From positions 10,701,261 through 10,765,260 of the forward strand of contig CM051034.1 of the NCBI GenBank assembly GCA_027627225.1: a stretch of 64,000 bases of DNA. Direction: 5' to 3'. This document shows positions 39,070 to 48,896 of this stretch, in pieces. The translations under genes were made by a program, and so were the position numbers. The stretch's first letter is position 1. Every line of letters starts with the position of its first letter. Under the pieces are notes generated by a model that saw only the letters and a program-made list of their open reading frames with translations, ran no database searches and was not told where the DNA came from. The DNA comes from Congeria kusceri. Lineage: Eukaryota > Mollusca > Bivalvia > Myida > Dreissenidae.

Positions 39070-39365
39070 AGGCGGAGTCAACTTTTGGTTTAAGCTCTCT
39101 AACTTGAGAACGAATTGAAATATTTTAATGAAACTTCATCCATAGATACCTGATATCGAGACCTGGCTTGGGATTACATACCGTCAAGTTCACCGTTACA
39201 AAAAATAGAAAAGCGGTTTCCGCTCAATTACTCGAGAACGAAATGAGCTATTGTAATTCAACTTCGTACATAGATACCTTTTATCAAGACATCGCTTGGG
39301 ATTGCATAGGGGGTGGGTGGGATCAAGGTCAAGGTCACCGTTACTAAAATAAAAAAACGGTTCCT
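39070..39365. repeat. Two further units of the ~140-bp tandem repeat family
   Basis: Two units of the 34850-35695 family (tttaagctctctaacttgagaac... and cggtttccgctcaattactcgagaac...) end near aaaaaaacggttcc. The short minus-strand frame over this stretch is repeat-derived. Confidence 0.8.
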
Positions 39366-39495
39366 CACCTTCAAACATGCTATCATTCGGGACCCGCTGC
39401 CACACCTGTGACAAAGCTCTAGTTTTGTTTAGATTCTGCCAAATTTGATATTCATGGTTGGATAGTACTTTAGATATGTCAAATAAAGCTTTATT

Positions 39496-39517
39496 TTAGA
39501 CTTACCGGTAAGTCTAA
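39496..39517. repeat. 22-bp perfect palindrome centred on ACCGGT
   Basis: The sequence around the core cttaccggtaag extends symmetrically for 11 bp on each side without a mismatch. It is the only perfect palindrome of this length that I noticed between the dispersed repeats and the integrase gene. Its role is unknown; it could be a repeat terminus or a chance symmetry. Confidence 0.8.
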
Positions 39518-40091
39518 GCAGAAACTCAAGGACTTTTGTTCTGAATATGTCCCCGAACCCACCCGACCCATGGTTTGCCACAGCCATCGTAAAATCTTTG
39601 TATTAAAGATCCGGTGATCACATCACCAGAGTTTAAATACAAATATGATTTTTTAAACAATGGACACACGAATTTAATCTCATTTTATAGAAGTGATGAT
39701 ACATATAATATTGATAAAATGTTAGCATTATAACAACTTTGAAGTCACGTTACGTCTTTATGGTTATAAAGTATGTCAATAATGAGCATTGCTCATATTT
39801 CTATCAAACGGAACAAATTTGTGGTTCTTGAATAACGACGAATAACTGAAGGCCAGTGTTTTAACGAATTTTTTTGTTTCTTTGCACGGTTTTATAAACA
39901 CAAAAAGCTGTATTGTATTGCATTACATACATAATTAGAGAAGACTATAGCTTATTTAACTACGTGTTGGACTCGTTTCAAGGAGAATGAAAAATGATTG
40001 TCACTTGTCACAGAATGCTTAAGAGTAAATATCGTACGAGTCCAATAAGTATCAGACTTTATAGACTTGGAAAGTCTTCTTTTATCGAAAT
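39518..40091. other. Sequence downstream of the integrase gene, no feature recognised
   Basis: AT-rich, with no frame resembling a known family. It would contain the 3' UTR of the minus-strand integrase gene. I could not pick a convincing polyadenylation signal or a terminal inverted repeat partner for the palindrome array on the other side of the gene. Confidence 0.5.
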
Positions 40092-40756
40092 CTAGATTTC
40101 AGCAAGCCTTTGGACGATTTTATTGCGCAGGTTTTGGCACAACAAGCCTGCTGTTTCTCCACATTTCGGTTTTTCCAGATCATCCTCACCCATTAGTAAT
40201 GTGCAAAGTTCATACGTATATGGTCCTTTGCGCAGGCATTCTTCAACACAAACAAGTATCTGATTGTCTGAAACACCACATAAATAGTCCCGAGTGCCAT
40301 AGTTTTCGGAACATGTGTACATTATCGCTGGCCGTCCGTTAGGAGCGTGTTGATTTTTAGAGCGTCTTATTCGATGGCTATTCCACAAATGAGAAATCCC
40401 GTCTAGCTCCCGCTGCAAAATACACGTTAGACATTATTTGTATGATACATGTAAATGTATTCTTTAATGTTTAGGACAAATGCAATTTACGTTTAGAGGT
40501 AAAATGTAAATAACGTTAATAGTTGAGGTATGATTATTCATAAGGTCGAAACACAATTTTTTGGATAACAAGAGTTACTGTAAATTAGATATTAGCCATT
40601 TGGTTATGTAAGGAATATTTCTCCGGAAAAAAAAATTGTACCATAAAATAACGCCCGTACAAAAATTTCCCACCCACCTCAAATCAATATGATTTTGGCA
40701 CTAGAGATATGCATTCGGCCGAAAGTCAAGAACACAATTATATATTATATATATTA

Positions 40757-40839
<83 letters not shown>

Positions 40840-41792
40840 AATGTTGCTTTGGTTAAAGCAATGCAAATAGAATACAATAAATATGAAGCCAAATCGACCC
40901 CATCTCATATCATAATCTTTTCTCAGGTTACGTTATTTAGGAAATCAAAACATTTATGAGTATTGCAGTTTACCTGTATCAGATCCATAAAACAAAACTG
41001 TAAGATGGCTTTATCGAGGTAACTACCAGTGAAGCAGCCCAGGGTTGTCAGCAATCCAAAAAAGTCCATCCAATACTGCGCGTTTTGTTTCGTGTAGTAA
41101 CCCCACCATCTTTCAATTCTTTGATTATGGTTGCTTGACCCAACTAAGTAACAATTTTCTGCAGGCATACCATTTTCTGTACTTCTGAGAAATTTCATCA
41201 TATCTCTGACATAACAGTTTTCAGTACCCATGTCTGCTCTAAGTCGCGATGGACTACCTTTTAGTTTTTCCACTGCTTTCATGAAATATCCTCCGATGAT
41301 TCTGGGGTCATTATTGGTTGTGTGAGCTTCAAGCCAAATGATATATCTTGAAAAACCATCAATGGCGCCATGAATACAAATTCCGTAAGGCTTCAGCTTA
41401 TCATAACCGTCAATGTGCCATAAGTAGTTAGGTCCCAGATTTGTATATACTCTACGTGTAAGACGGTTTCTTGTTCGCTCTTTAATGCCACATGGGTCAA
41501 TAATGTGCATCAGTTCTCGAACGGTTTCCTGCGTTACTATGTATCCATTCTGCAAACACTTAAGATGCATCATTTTATAGCCATGTAGTTTTCCAGATGT
41601 TTGAACTTCTTTTAAAATAAACAATGCAATCCCTAAAATGTCACTGAAATTTACACGACGAAATAATGTCAGTCGTTTAAGCGTCCTTTTTAATGTTCGC
41701 ATGCTTATTATTAACCCATACACCGAAAGACATCCTAATACTTCCGAATAATTTAAACCCAAATCGAACAACGATCGAATTTGAAGGTCCAT
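40092..41792 (-). CDS. Integrase-core (DDE) transposase-like gene, two exons
   Basis: Exon 1 runs from 41792 down to 40974 (273 codons, phase 0) and ends ATACAG/GTAAAC. Exon 2 runs from 40412 down to 40092 after a gtgtattttgcag acceptor (106 codons plus stop). The joined protein is about 379 aa. Residues ~1-60 look like a helix-turn-helix DNA-binding region (LFDLGLNYSEVLGCL, then TLKRTLKRL). The integrase core follows: WHIDGYDKLKPYG with D128, LRADMGTEN with D187, and NQRIERWWG with E227, a D-D-E set consistent with strand transfer. Exon 2 supplies the family's usual tail (LWNSHRIRRSKNQ, GRPAIMY, YGTRDYL). This is the retroviral-integrase-like family found as single genes or transposon remnants in fish, molluscs and cnidarians. 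It may belong to the eukaryotic IS3-related (IS3EU) type, which is a guess. The start codon has G at -3 and +4. No frameshift or stop is seen, so it may be functional. The intron holds a (TA)n tract. Confidence 0.82.
40413..40973 (-). other. Intron of the integrase gene
   Basis: This 561-bp GT-AG intron is inferred because exon 1 runs past CAG/GTAAAC into a short non-homologous tail (VNCNTHKCFDF and stop), while the expected C-terminal family motifs resume in phase after ttttgcag at 40413. It contains a 73-bp (TA)n run. Confidence 0.75.
40760..40832. repeat. (TA)n microsatellite in the integrase intron
   Basis: About 36 uninterrupted TA dinucleotides. The open frames through it on the minus strand (repeating Tyr-Ile) are artefacts. 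Confidence 0.98.
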
Positions 41793-41846
41793 ATCAATTC
41801 GTCTGATGAAAGTGAGGTCACGATACTATTTAAAAATCACAGTTGG

Positions 41847-41854
41847 CTTTTATA
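41847..41854 (-). promoter_or_regulatory. TATA box of the integrase gene
   Basis: TATAAAAG on the minus strand lies 54 bp upstream of the integrase ATG and 10 bp from the nearest palindrome of the array. Transcription would start around 41815-41825, leaving a short 5' leader. The match to the strong TATA consensus and its position are seen; activity is inferred. Confidence 0.6.
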
Positions 41855-41864
41855 CATATTTATC

Positions 41865-42107
41865 TCGTAATTACGACTTATTATGTCGTAATTACGACAC
41901 ACTAAGTCGTAATTACGAGATAAAAAGTCGTAATTACGACATAATAAGTCGTAATTACGACATACTAAGTCGTAATTACGAGATAAAAAGTCGTAATTAC
42001 GACATACTAAGTCGTAATTACGACATACTAAGTCGTAATTACGAGATAAAAAGTCGTAATTACGACATACTAAGTCGTAATTACGACATAATAAGTCGTA
42101 ATTACGA
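41865..42107. repeat. Twelve TCGTAATTACGA palindromes at exact 21-bp spacing
   Basis: Perfect 12-bp palindromes start at 41865 and every 21 bp thereafter up to 42096. All twelve cores are identical, while the 7-bp linkers vary (ttattat, acactaa, ataataa, atactaa, ataaaaa). After the core the next base is C, C, G in a strict cycle of three, so the array is also four 63-bp higher-order units. Eight of the cores extend to the 14-bp palindrome GTCGTAATTACGAC or nearly so. Because 21 is divisible by three, the plus strand stays open as a seven-residue repeat (SRNYDIL/SRNYEIK). That frame is very probably incidental. The array sits directly upstream of the integrase TATA box and abuts the remnant retrotransposon on the other side. 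Confidence 0.97.
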
Positions 42108-42212
42108 GATAAGTTTGTTAATATTGAATAATTTTATTTTTATTGTTTTTTACACCTGGCTGGCGGACGCTTCCATAATAGACCCTAACTATATAGCATA
42201 TACAAAAACAAG

Positions 42213-42830
42213 CTGCATGCGCTCTTCGTTGAATGGCATATTATTTGGTAAAGGTTGAGTGTCTTTAATATGTAATAGATCTCTCGTCGGTAACATACAG
42301 TACATAGATATCGAAAGTGACAGACTCATTGCCATAAGGCTACGTATAATGGGTGTTTGCTTTGTGATTGTGCAAGTTTACCTACCAGCTAGCAATCATA
42401 GTTTTGAATACTTCAAAGAGGAAGTGGACCTGTTGAGTGATCTATGTTCTGTGTACAACACTACAGATAATATCGTCATACTTCGCGATTTCAAAGGAAC
42501 GTTCCCGATGCACAATGCTAGTTCCAGCGACAACGCCCGAAATGCATTCCTGAATCACTCTCGGGCTACGGGCAGCCACGTCACTCAAGATCTGCACAGG
42601 ACCATCACACACCTTTTTACCATACAATGGCTCCAGACCATCCAAAATTGATCACATACTTGTAAATGAACAATTACTGACGTTAGTTCGCACATGCGCA
42701 ATCGTTGAGGACGCTCCGCTCAATGTCTCCAGACATCGCCCCGTCTGTATATCGATCAGAATCTCGGACGATGAAGAGGAAAGGGTAAATGCACCAAAAT
42801 TGACAAAATGACATTCTCTTGGGAAAAGGA
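42213..42830 (+). pseudogene. Endonuclease (EEP) domain remnant of copy A
   Basis: The frame at 42259-42651 reads FVIVQVYLPASNHSFEYF and then VILRDFKGTFP, equivalent to the family's 'v.QvYlP.snhs...GDFN' segment. The GDFN motif has become RDFK, removing the Asn that contributes to the active site. Upstream, MRSSLNGILFGKG matches the preceding strand, separated by a TGA. Downstream the reading moves to another frame: RPSKIDHILVNEQLL gives the S.IDHI motif, and VSRHRPVCISIRI stands where SDH.PV is expected (Asp to Arg before the catalytic His). This domain normally nicks target DNA; here it is broken by a frameshift, an upstream stop and two motif losses. It is absent from copies B-D. Confidence 0.75.
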
Positions 42831-43151
42831 TCATTAAAAAGAATGCTACAAATGTAGACTCGAAACATACTTACTACATCTAGAGGAGAAACCTCTGCGC
42901 GACACGAACCAATTCTACGAACATTTGTGTGAATGTATGTTAAAGTCCTCAATTGAAGCATTATCAGCTCGCCAATACTCCAAAATCCTTAAACCGTATT
43001 GGTCAGAAATGTTGAAACACTACCATAAAACTCTTGAGAACATTCGGACAACCTGGCACTTGTGCGGCTCTCCAGCATCGGGATCTCTGCACGACAGCTT
43101 GAAAGAGGCCAAACGTCTATTTCGAATTAATCTCAGAAGAAAAAAAAAGCT

Positions 43152-43155
<4 letters not shown>

Positions 43156-43224
<69 letters not shown>
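43156..43224. repeat. (AT)n microsatellite inside copy A
   Basis: About 34 AT dinucleotides between the endonuclease and reverse transcriptase regions, after ctgcgc. Copies C and D have the same tract at the same place but with other lengths. Confidence 0.97.
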
Positions 43225-43225
<1 letters not shown>

Positions 43226-45420
43226 GAAAATTAAGAATTTGAAAACCTTGAAAATCTAGCAGAAATATGTCAAGGCGCCTTCTGGAAATTCATCAAAAGA
43301 AGAAAATCGCAAAACGGGAAACAGGGATGCTCTACCATTGACTTTAAAGGGGTCAACGTCCCTTCCGCAGACGACATACTAGACGGGTGGCAAGGCTACT
43401 TTCAAGAATTATATGCATTCTCCACAGACCCAGCCTACAACGAGACACTCCGCCAACAAGTTGACAAGAATGTCGCTCATATCCTGTCTACGTCATCCTC
43501 GGATGCAAGCCACAGTAATCTCTGTTCAAACCCGATCTCCACAGACGAGCTTCAGAAAATAATAGACAGCCAGAGCGGCTCAGCGGATAACCTGACGTAT
43601 AAGCACATCAAGTGCGCTGGACCTGTCCTCACGCGATTCCTGTGCACATTGTTTAACAACATTGTAGCCAAGAGATTCCCGGACAAAATGAAACAAGGAA
43701 TAACAGTAACCGCACACAAGGGCAAAGGAAAGGCAACAACCGACCCAAGTAATTACAGGGCTATTTCACTGCTTCCGGTCATCTTCAAGTTGTTTGAATA
43801 AGTGCAACTTCAACGTATTCAGGTACAGTCCCATCCGATTGTCATCTCTGACCTACAGCACGGATTCCAAAAGCGGAAAAACTCCAAGATGGTGACGTTT
43901 CTTCTCAAAGAGGCCCGTAACTACTGCATAGAACGTGGAAGCCTTTTCCACGCCTGCTACTGGACGCGAAAGCTGCCTTTAATAAAGTGTGGCTCTCAGG
44001 CCTCGTCCTGAAATTACACCAGAAAGGCATCAAAGGCAAAGATCGCCGCATCATTGACCAATCACTTCGGGGCGGGACTAGTTGCGTCACACATGCTGGC
44101 TATCTTTCACAGCTGTTCCGCATTGAATAAGGCGCCCGGCAAGGTAGCATCTGTTCACCGTTTTACTACACAGTTGACGTCAACGGACTACTCGATCAAC
44201 AACAGAGGTCACTTCGCATTGGCAACTTGTCACTGGCGGACGATATCGTTTTGCTGTCGCTATCACGTGCAGGCCTACAGTGTCTTGTCGACGTCTGTAG
44301 GGGAATATGCTTTTAATTGGCGATATGCCTACAATCCATCCAAATGTGCAACAATGGTCATGGGCTGCAAAAGACGCTCTCATAAAGGCACGCGCAAGCT
44401 GATTTACGGCAGCACTGAACTTGTGGAGGCAACAACTTACACCCATCTGGGAGTGATCCAGTCGACGTCTGGGAAACAACCATACGATAAAGATGTTGTC
44501 CGACAAAACATGCGCGGCACATACTTCGGCACTTCCGTCGCTATTGGGGGACATGCCGGTATGAATCCAACGTCCGCCATAAAAATTTACACAACGTCAG
44601 TTCTTCCACGTGCCTTGATTGCATGTGAACTATTGAATTCAATAACAAAAACGGATATGACGTCACTAGAGGCAACCCATCATCTCTGCCTTAAAAGTGC
44701 ACAAGGTGTCCCGAAGCTCACTCGCTCAGATATGGTCACTGGTCTCCTCGGAACATCGAGTTTACAGTCCTTCATCGAGCAGAAGGAAATGGTATTCCTT
44801 GGAACCCTGTGCAGTCTGAAATCTATGGATCTAACCCGGAAAGTGTTCATCCGGCGCCTGTTTAAACTCAGAAATTCGGTGACGCGACAATCATTTGGTT
44901 TTATCAACGATATACATGTCATTCTATACAAGTATAATCTCGATATGTTCCTGACAGAATTAACTACAACGGACCACTTCCCCCAGCATCATGTATGGAA
45001 ACGCATCGTACGAGAAGCAACAACACGAGAAGAAGAGTCCGCTTGGGCGGCCCGGATCGTCGCGTCGGACGACTTCTCCCGCTTCCGGTCTGCACACTCC
45101 TGTCTTACTACGTGTAACTTGTGGCGCGTGGCCCGGCTCCGGCCCCACACTCTGTCAGCCATGAAGTTCTTAGCAAGGATCCTATGCTCGACCGAACCCA
45201 GGGAACCAGTAACATGCGACAAGTGTCAAGTGATATATTCAGATAAACTCGATCATTATAATTATGTTTTGCTGTATGGCCAACGATCTGTCAATGAAAT
45301 GGGCAACATTTCTCGACGACGTAAGAAACCTAGGTCCATGCATCCATGACCTCCTGACGTCCCCCGTTGACAAAAAGACGCTTGTGTCATATTTCTTGGA
45401 AATATTGACCCAAATATGAC
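43226..45420 (+). pseudogene. Reverse transcriptase remnant of copy A
   Basis: The region aligns along its length with copies B-D but has its own lesions. Fifteen bases are missing from the LPINK codons (near 43572) and four from the tagccactgagag stretch (near 43669). There is a stop at 43798 (tttgaaTAAgtg) and one at 44127 (attgaaTAAggc), and nine bases are missing near 44207. It retains an uninterrupted 431-codon frame (44054-45349) over the thumb and C-terminal part, because it keeps one A (aacaaaaacgg near 44646) that B and C have lost. At motif A its text reads cta-ctg-gac-gcg-aaa-gct-gcc, i.e. LLDAKAAFN, in one frame, so the motif-A Asp survives in sequence though out of frame with the upstream part. 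The C-terminal CDKC...DHY patch is present. Confidence 0.8.
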
Positions 45421-46226
45421 TTCTGTAATGAATGTCGAAATCTATCCGACATTCCTCTCTTGTCTGCAGAATTTATACGCAGACTCTACAACTAAACCCA
45501 GGAGGCTATTCTGTGCAGAGCTATCGTAGATATTAAGCTTATGTAACACCTCTCTGCAGTATTTGTTGAACTTCAAAATATACTATTTCGAAAAAAAAAG
45601 GTATTAAATAAGTAGACATGTAGGATTTATGTACTGTGATTATGTTTGCCGATATTCTCATTTCCTGCTGTTCGATATTTTCAACCAGTGTAGTATGTAT
45701 TTATTTGAAAATATTCTTTGAATGTAATATTTCGCTGCAAATTATGTTGCCTTTCATTTTCTTTTGTAACATAATTATAACCAGCTAAATTTGAACCGAA
45801 ACTTGAACCGCTCCATCACGGCGCTGCTTCTTAATTGTATTGTTTTATTTCGCCTCATTTCGTCCTAACAATAATTCAATAAGAAGGTCGCTTGTAGAAT
45901 GGTGATTATTTCTTGCAATTCTATGAACACCTTGTCAAATTACGTATGTAAAGATGCTTACTCGTACACATAACGCTCACTTAAACGTGCACAACTTATA
46001 TTAAGCTGATGTAATGCTACGATGCTATCTGAATATACTGAATTTTAATCTCGACCACATCAATGCCATTCTCCAGTTGTTCCTACTGATCAATGTCTCA
46101 TTTATTTGTGTTTGATAATCACTTATTTTCTCCAATTCATTGCCTTTTGTCATGCACTATGTTTATCAATTGCTATGCTTATATATCTTGTAAATTATAT
46201 GTGTATGTTTTGCATATTGTGAATAT

Positions 46227-46262
46227 CTCCAGAAAGTGGAGGAAATAAAGAATCAATCAATC
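46227..46262 (+). other. 3' hairpin, AATAAA and (AATC)3 tail of copy A
   Basis: A five-pair stem CTCCA/TGGAG with loop GAAAG (46227-46241) precedes ggaaataaag and aatcaatcaatc. A 3' stem-loop and a short simple-repeat tail are the usual recognition end of L2/CR1-like elements. Identical ends lie at 51687-51722 and 58731-58766. Confidence 0.75.
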
Positions 46263-48896
46263 ACTATAAAACTGTAAAAATCAACTGGAGTATAGTTTGA
46301 ATTTGACGATGTAGAAGAACAAACGTTAGTTTAAATACGTTTACAGAACTTGCTTTATAAATAGAAATAATATTGAAAAAGGCCTCAATGTTAAAGTGAT
46401 TATGCATACAGAAATTGCTCAAACAATACCATAAACAAATCTAAAATTAATATATATTTCTCATAATTATTTTACACTTACAAAAATATAGATATGATAG
46501 ACCAAAGTATTTTATATGCCTTCTGAGAAAAAATATGTAACATTTTGGAATAGTGTTGGTTTGCCCTTTTCCTTTTGTTATAATATTTATTTTTAGAGAT
46601 TGTCTTCAATACATTAAGATAAGATTACTTAATTAATCTGTTATCCAAAGTAATTTTCAACCAGTTTAATGACATTAAATTTATACATCTAACGATTGGT
46701 CCATTGTAATTATCAAACTGATTAGCCTTCACAAGAATGTACTGCCACATTACGTGTAGTAAAAACTGTATTTGTTTTTATTTAGCACATACTTCTAATG
46801 GCTTACAAGAATAATGTTAAGTTTTAGCTATCGTAAGTTACTGGATTGTATTTTGATGCACATTGTACTAAGATTATATGTTCATTTTGAACGTATAGAC
46901 TTTGTGCGTTTTAATTTAAATCATGTAAATGTATTGAGGACAAAGTAAAAGCAACAGGCATGTTTGTCCATAATTTCATTTCGGAACTAAATGGGATTTT
47001 TTTTCTATAAAGAGAGGCCTTATATGACTAGGGGAAACTCAACGTTAAACTTGTAATCAAAATTATTATACCGTTTGTAAATAATAAATACTATGCAAGT
47101 CGTTATACATAATATAATATTTCGCACTACGGATATATGGAAAAGCACCATGTGGACGACGGAAACGGATACTGTCTAGGATACCGATACGGATAAATGT
47201 AGTAACTACGTATGCAATCTGGGGTCAAACATATTTGAATTTCCAAAAAGCAACTTTAAACAGTGAATTCTTATATATAATTAACAATAGTCTGGAAAAT
47301 ATATCAACTGGAAACCCAGTTTATGAGCTTACACATACAATGATACATGCCTTGTACACAGTTTATAGAAGACCATGAAACATTCTGATTAATAAAGTAT
47401 TACAACAGCAAGTAAATGAGAATATTCAGAGATTAGCAAATTGACAGTTTTCTTATTGTGTGTAACATATTCAAAAAAGAGAAGAAAACAGTAATATAGA
47501 GCAGCGAAATCAGTATCCGAAATAGACTATAAATTCGGTGTGTTATCTCGTTTAATATCTGTGTTTACATTGTTTGTTGATAAAAATAATATAAAAATTA
47601 TAACATAAATGTTTGAACCAGTCTCGTTAAATATAGAAATAGTTATATTTATACTTGATTAAAATTCCCTCACGAAGTAGCTGAATGCAATATATATGGT
47701 AGGCAACACCATAAGTACTTTTCTAATGCGCACACACGATGAAAAATTGCCAAATTCAGACTATACAATAAAACGGTTACCATAGTGTCTGTCTTATCAA
47801 GTGCTTACGTTAATGTTATAACCTACGCCTGTAATATTTGGTTTGCTGGATAATGTTTATTGCAAAATCACTGATCCTCCGAGTAAAACTGTTAACAAAC
47901 ACTAGCATAATTTACTGCTAAATTTCGTTGCGATGAGGATTAAATCTAACTATTCACCGTTAACATTCGGTGAGCTGCAAGATACATGTATTTTAAATAA
48001 AACACGGGGACCTTCGGCTAGCTTCGTCGGATTTAATCAGCATCGCCATGAAATTCAACAGTAAATAGAGCTAGCCAGTTTTACTTTGAGGATCACTGTT
48101 TGAAATAAACAGTATCCAGCAAACCAAATGTTTCTGACTAGGTTATATGATAACGTAAACACATGCTAAGACAGACAATAATACAACCGTTTGATTATAG
48201 AAGCCGAAATTTTACCATTTTCACATTTTGTGCGGCTTTAAATATTTCAGGTCAAAGGTAATATGTACTTTACTTTTTTATTTCATGTAAAGAGAAATGC
48301 ATTTCATCAACGGTCGAGCTTTCCAGTCAACAACCATATTCAGAAGAACAGATACGATATAATAGGGAAATACTCTTTATCCTGTTCGAACCATTCCCAT
48401 CGATATTCCTACCGTAATGTTTAAGACATTAGTGATTGACTTTATTAAGCAAATGGTCATTAAGATTTACAAGACAATAAAAAGTCCAATCGCTTTTTTG
48501 TGTATGTATTACTTACAAACAATTTTTAAGAGAACGTTATAAATTATTGTATTTATGTCATTGTCTGAGCATGTATAGTATCTGTGCATCCCTCTTTCTG
48601 TCATGAACACTGTATCATAATTAGACATGTAATAGTGTCTTTACCTGTTGTTAATCATAAACGTTGCTAAGGAGAAAATAAGGGAGAAAATAAATATTAA
48701 CTCATGTACGTACTTTTGCGGCGTTTGTTAAATGCAATAATTTATAAAAACAATAATTTATATTTTATTGATCGTTATTTCACGGACTAGTGTGAATATA
48801 TTCACATGTACGTAACTACGCAAATATTATAGTATATTCTTTCTGTAATTAATTGATACATATTGCAAGAGGATGTTTATGATACATGTGTTGAAG
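46263..48896. repeat. Shared flank of duplicated unit A (shortened)
   Basis: About 2.6 kb of AT-rich, gene-free sequence is ~99% identical by eye to 51723-54320 and 58767-61398. It keeps a 34-bp segment (near 46870-46903) that flank B has lost. It ends at a deletion junction that has removed about 1.63 kb present in the other units. It contains the foldback at 47728-48236. Confidence 0.93.
47728..48236. repeat. ~510-bp imperfect foldback (copy A)
   Basis: The left arm runs from gcgcacacacgatg through tttggtttgctggataatgt, ctgatcctccgagtaaaactg and cgttgcgatgaggattaaat. It is answered in reverse complement by the right arm: aatcagcatcgccatg, cagttttactttgaggatcactg, acagtatccagcaaaccaaat and aagacagacaat. 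Arms are roughly 200-230 bp with about 75-80% match by eye. No coding frame lies inside, so it resembles a non-autonomous foldback element. Confidence 0.75.

Larger units (their letters stand above)
42200..46262 (+). mobile_element. APE-type non-LTR retrotransposon, copy A (5'-truncated, degenerate)
   Basis: This is the longest of four copies. Recognisable sequence begins within the endonuclease domain (GILFGK at about 42224) and runs through a reverse transcriptase to a 3' end with a CTCCA-GAAAG-TGGAG hairpin, AATAAA and an (AATC)3 tail at 46262. It differs from copies B-D by many substitutions and indels up to about 45735 and is then almost identical to them. The exact 5' limit is uncertain because the palindromic array ends only ~90 bp before. 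The domain order (endonuclease, reverse transcriptase, C-terminal Cys/His patch) fits the CR1/L2/jockey side of non-LTR elements; I do not assign a clade. Confidence 0.85.

Noticed and set aside
40701..40892. Minus-strand frame with poly Tyr-Ile
   Set aside because: Translation of the (TA)n tract within the integrase intron.
41865..42107. CRISPR array (short regular repeats with spacers)
   Set aside because: The linkers are only 7 bp and nearly identical, the repeats are 12-bp palindromes, and the context is eukaryotic.
41806..42258. A 150-residue protein with SRNYDIL/SRNYEIK repeats
   Set aside because: The frame exists because a 21-bp palindromic DNA repeat is divisible by three. The invariant part is the DNA palindrome, and the frame runs on into retrotransposon remnant sequence.
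44180..44554. Minus-strand frames of 60-127 codons across the retrotransposon copies
   Set aside because: Shadows of the plus-strand reverse transcriptase; they lack motifs and overlap it fully.
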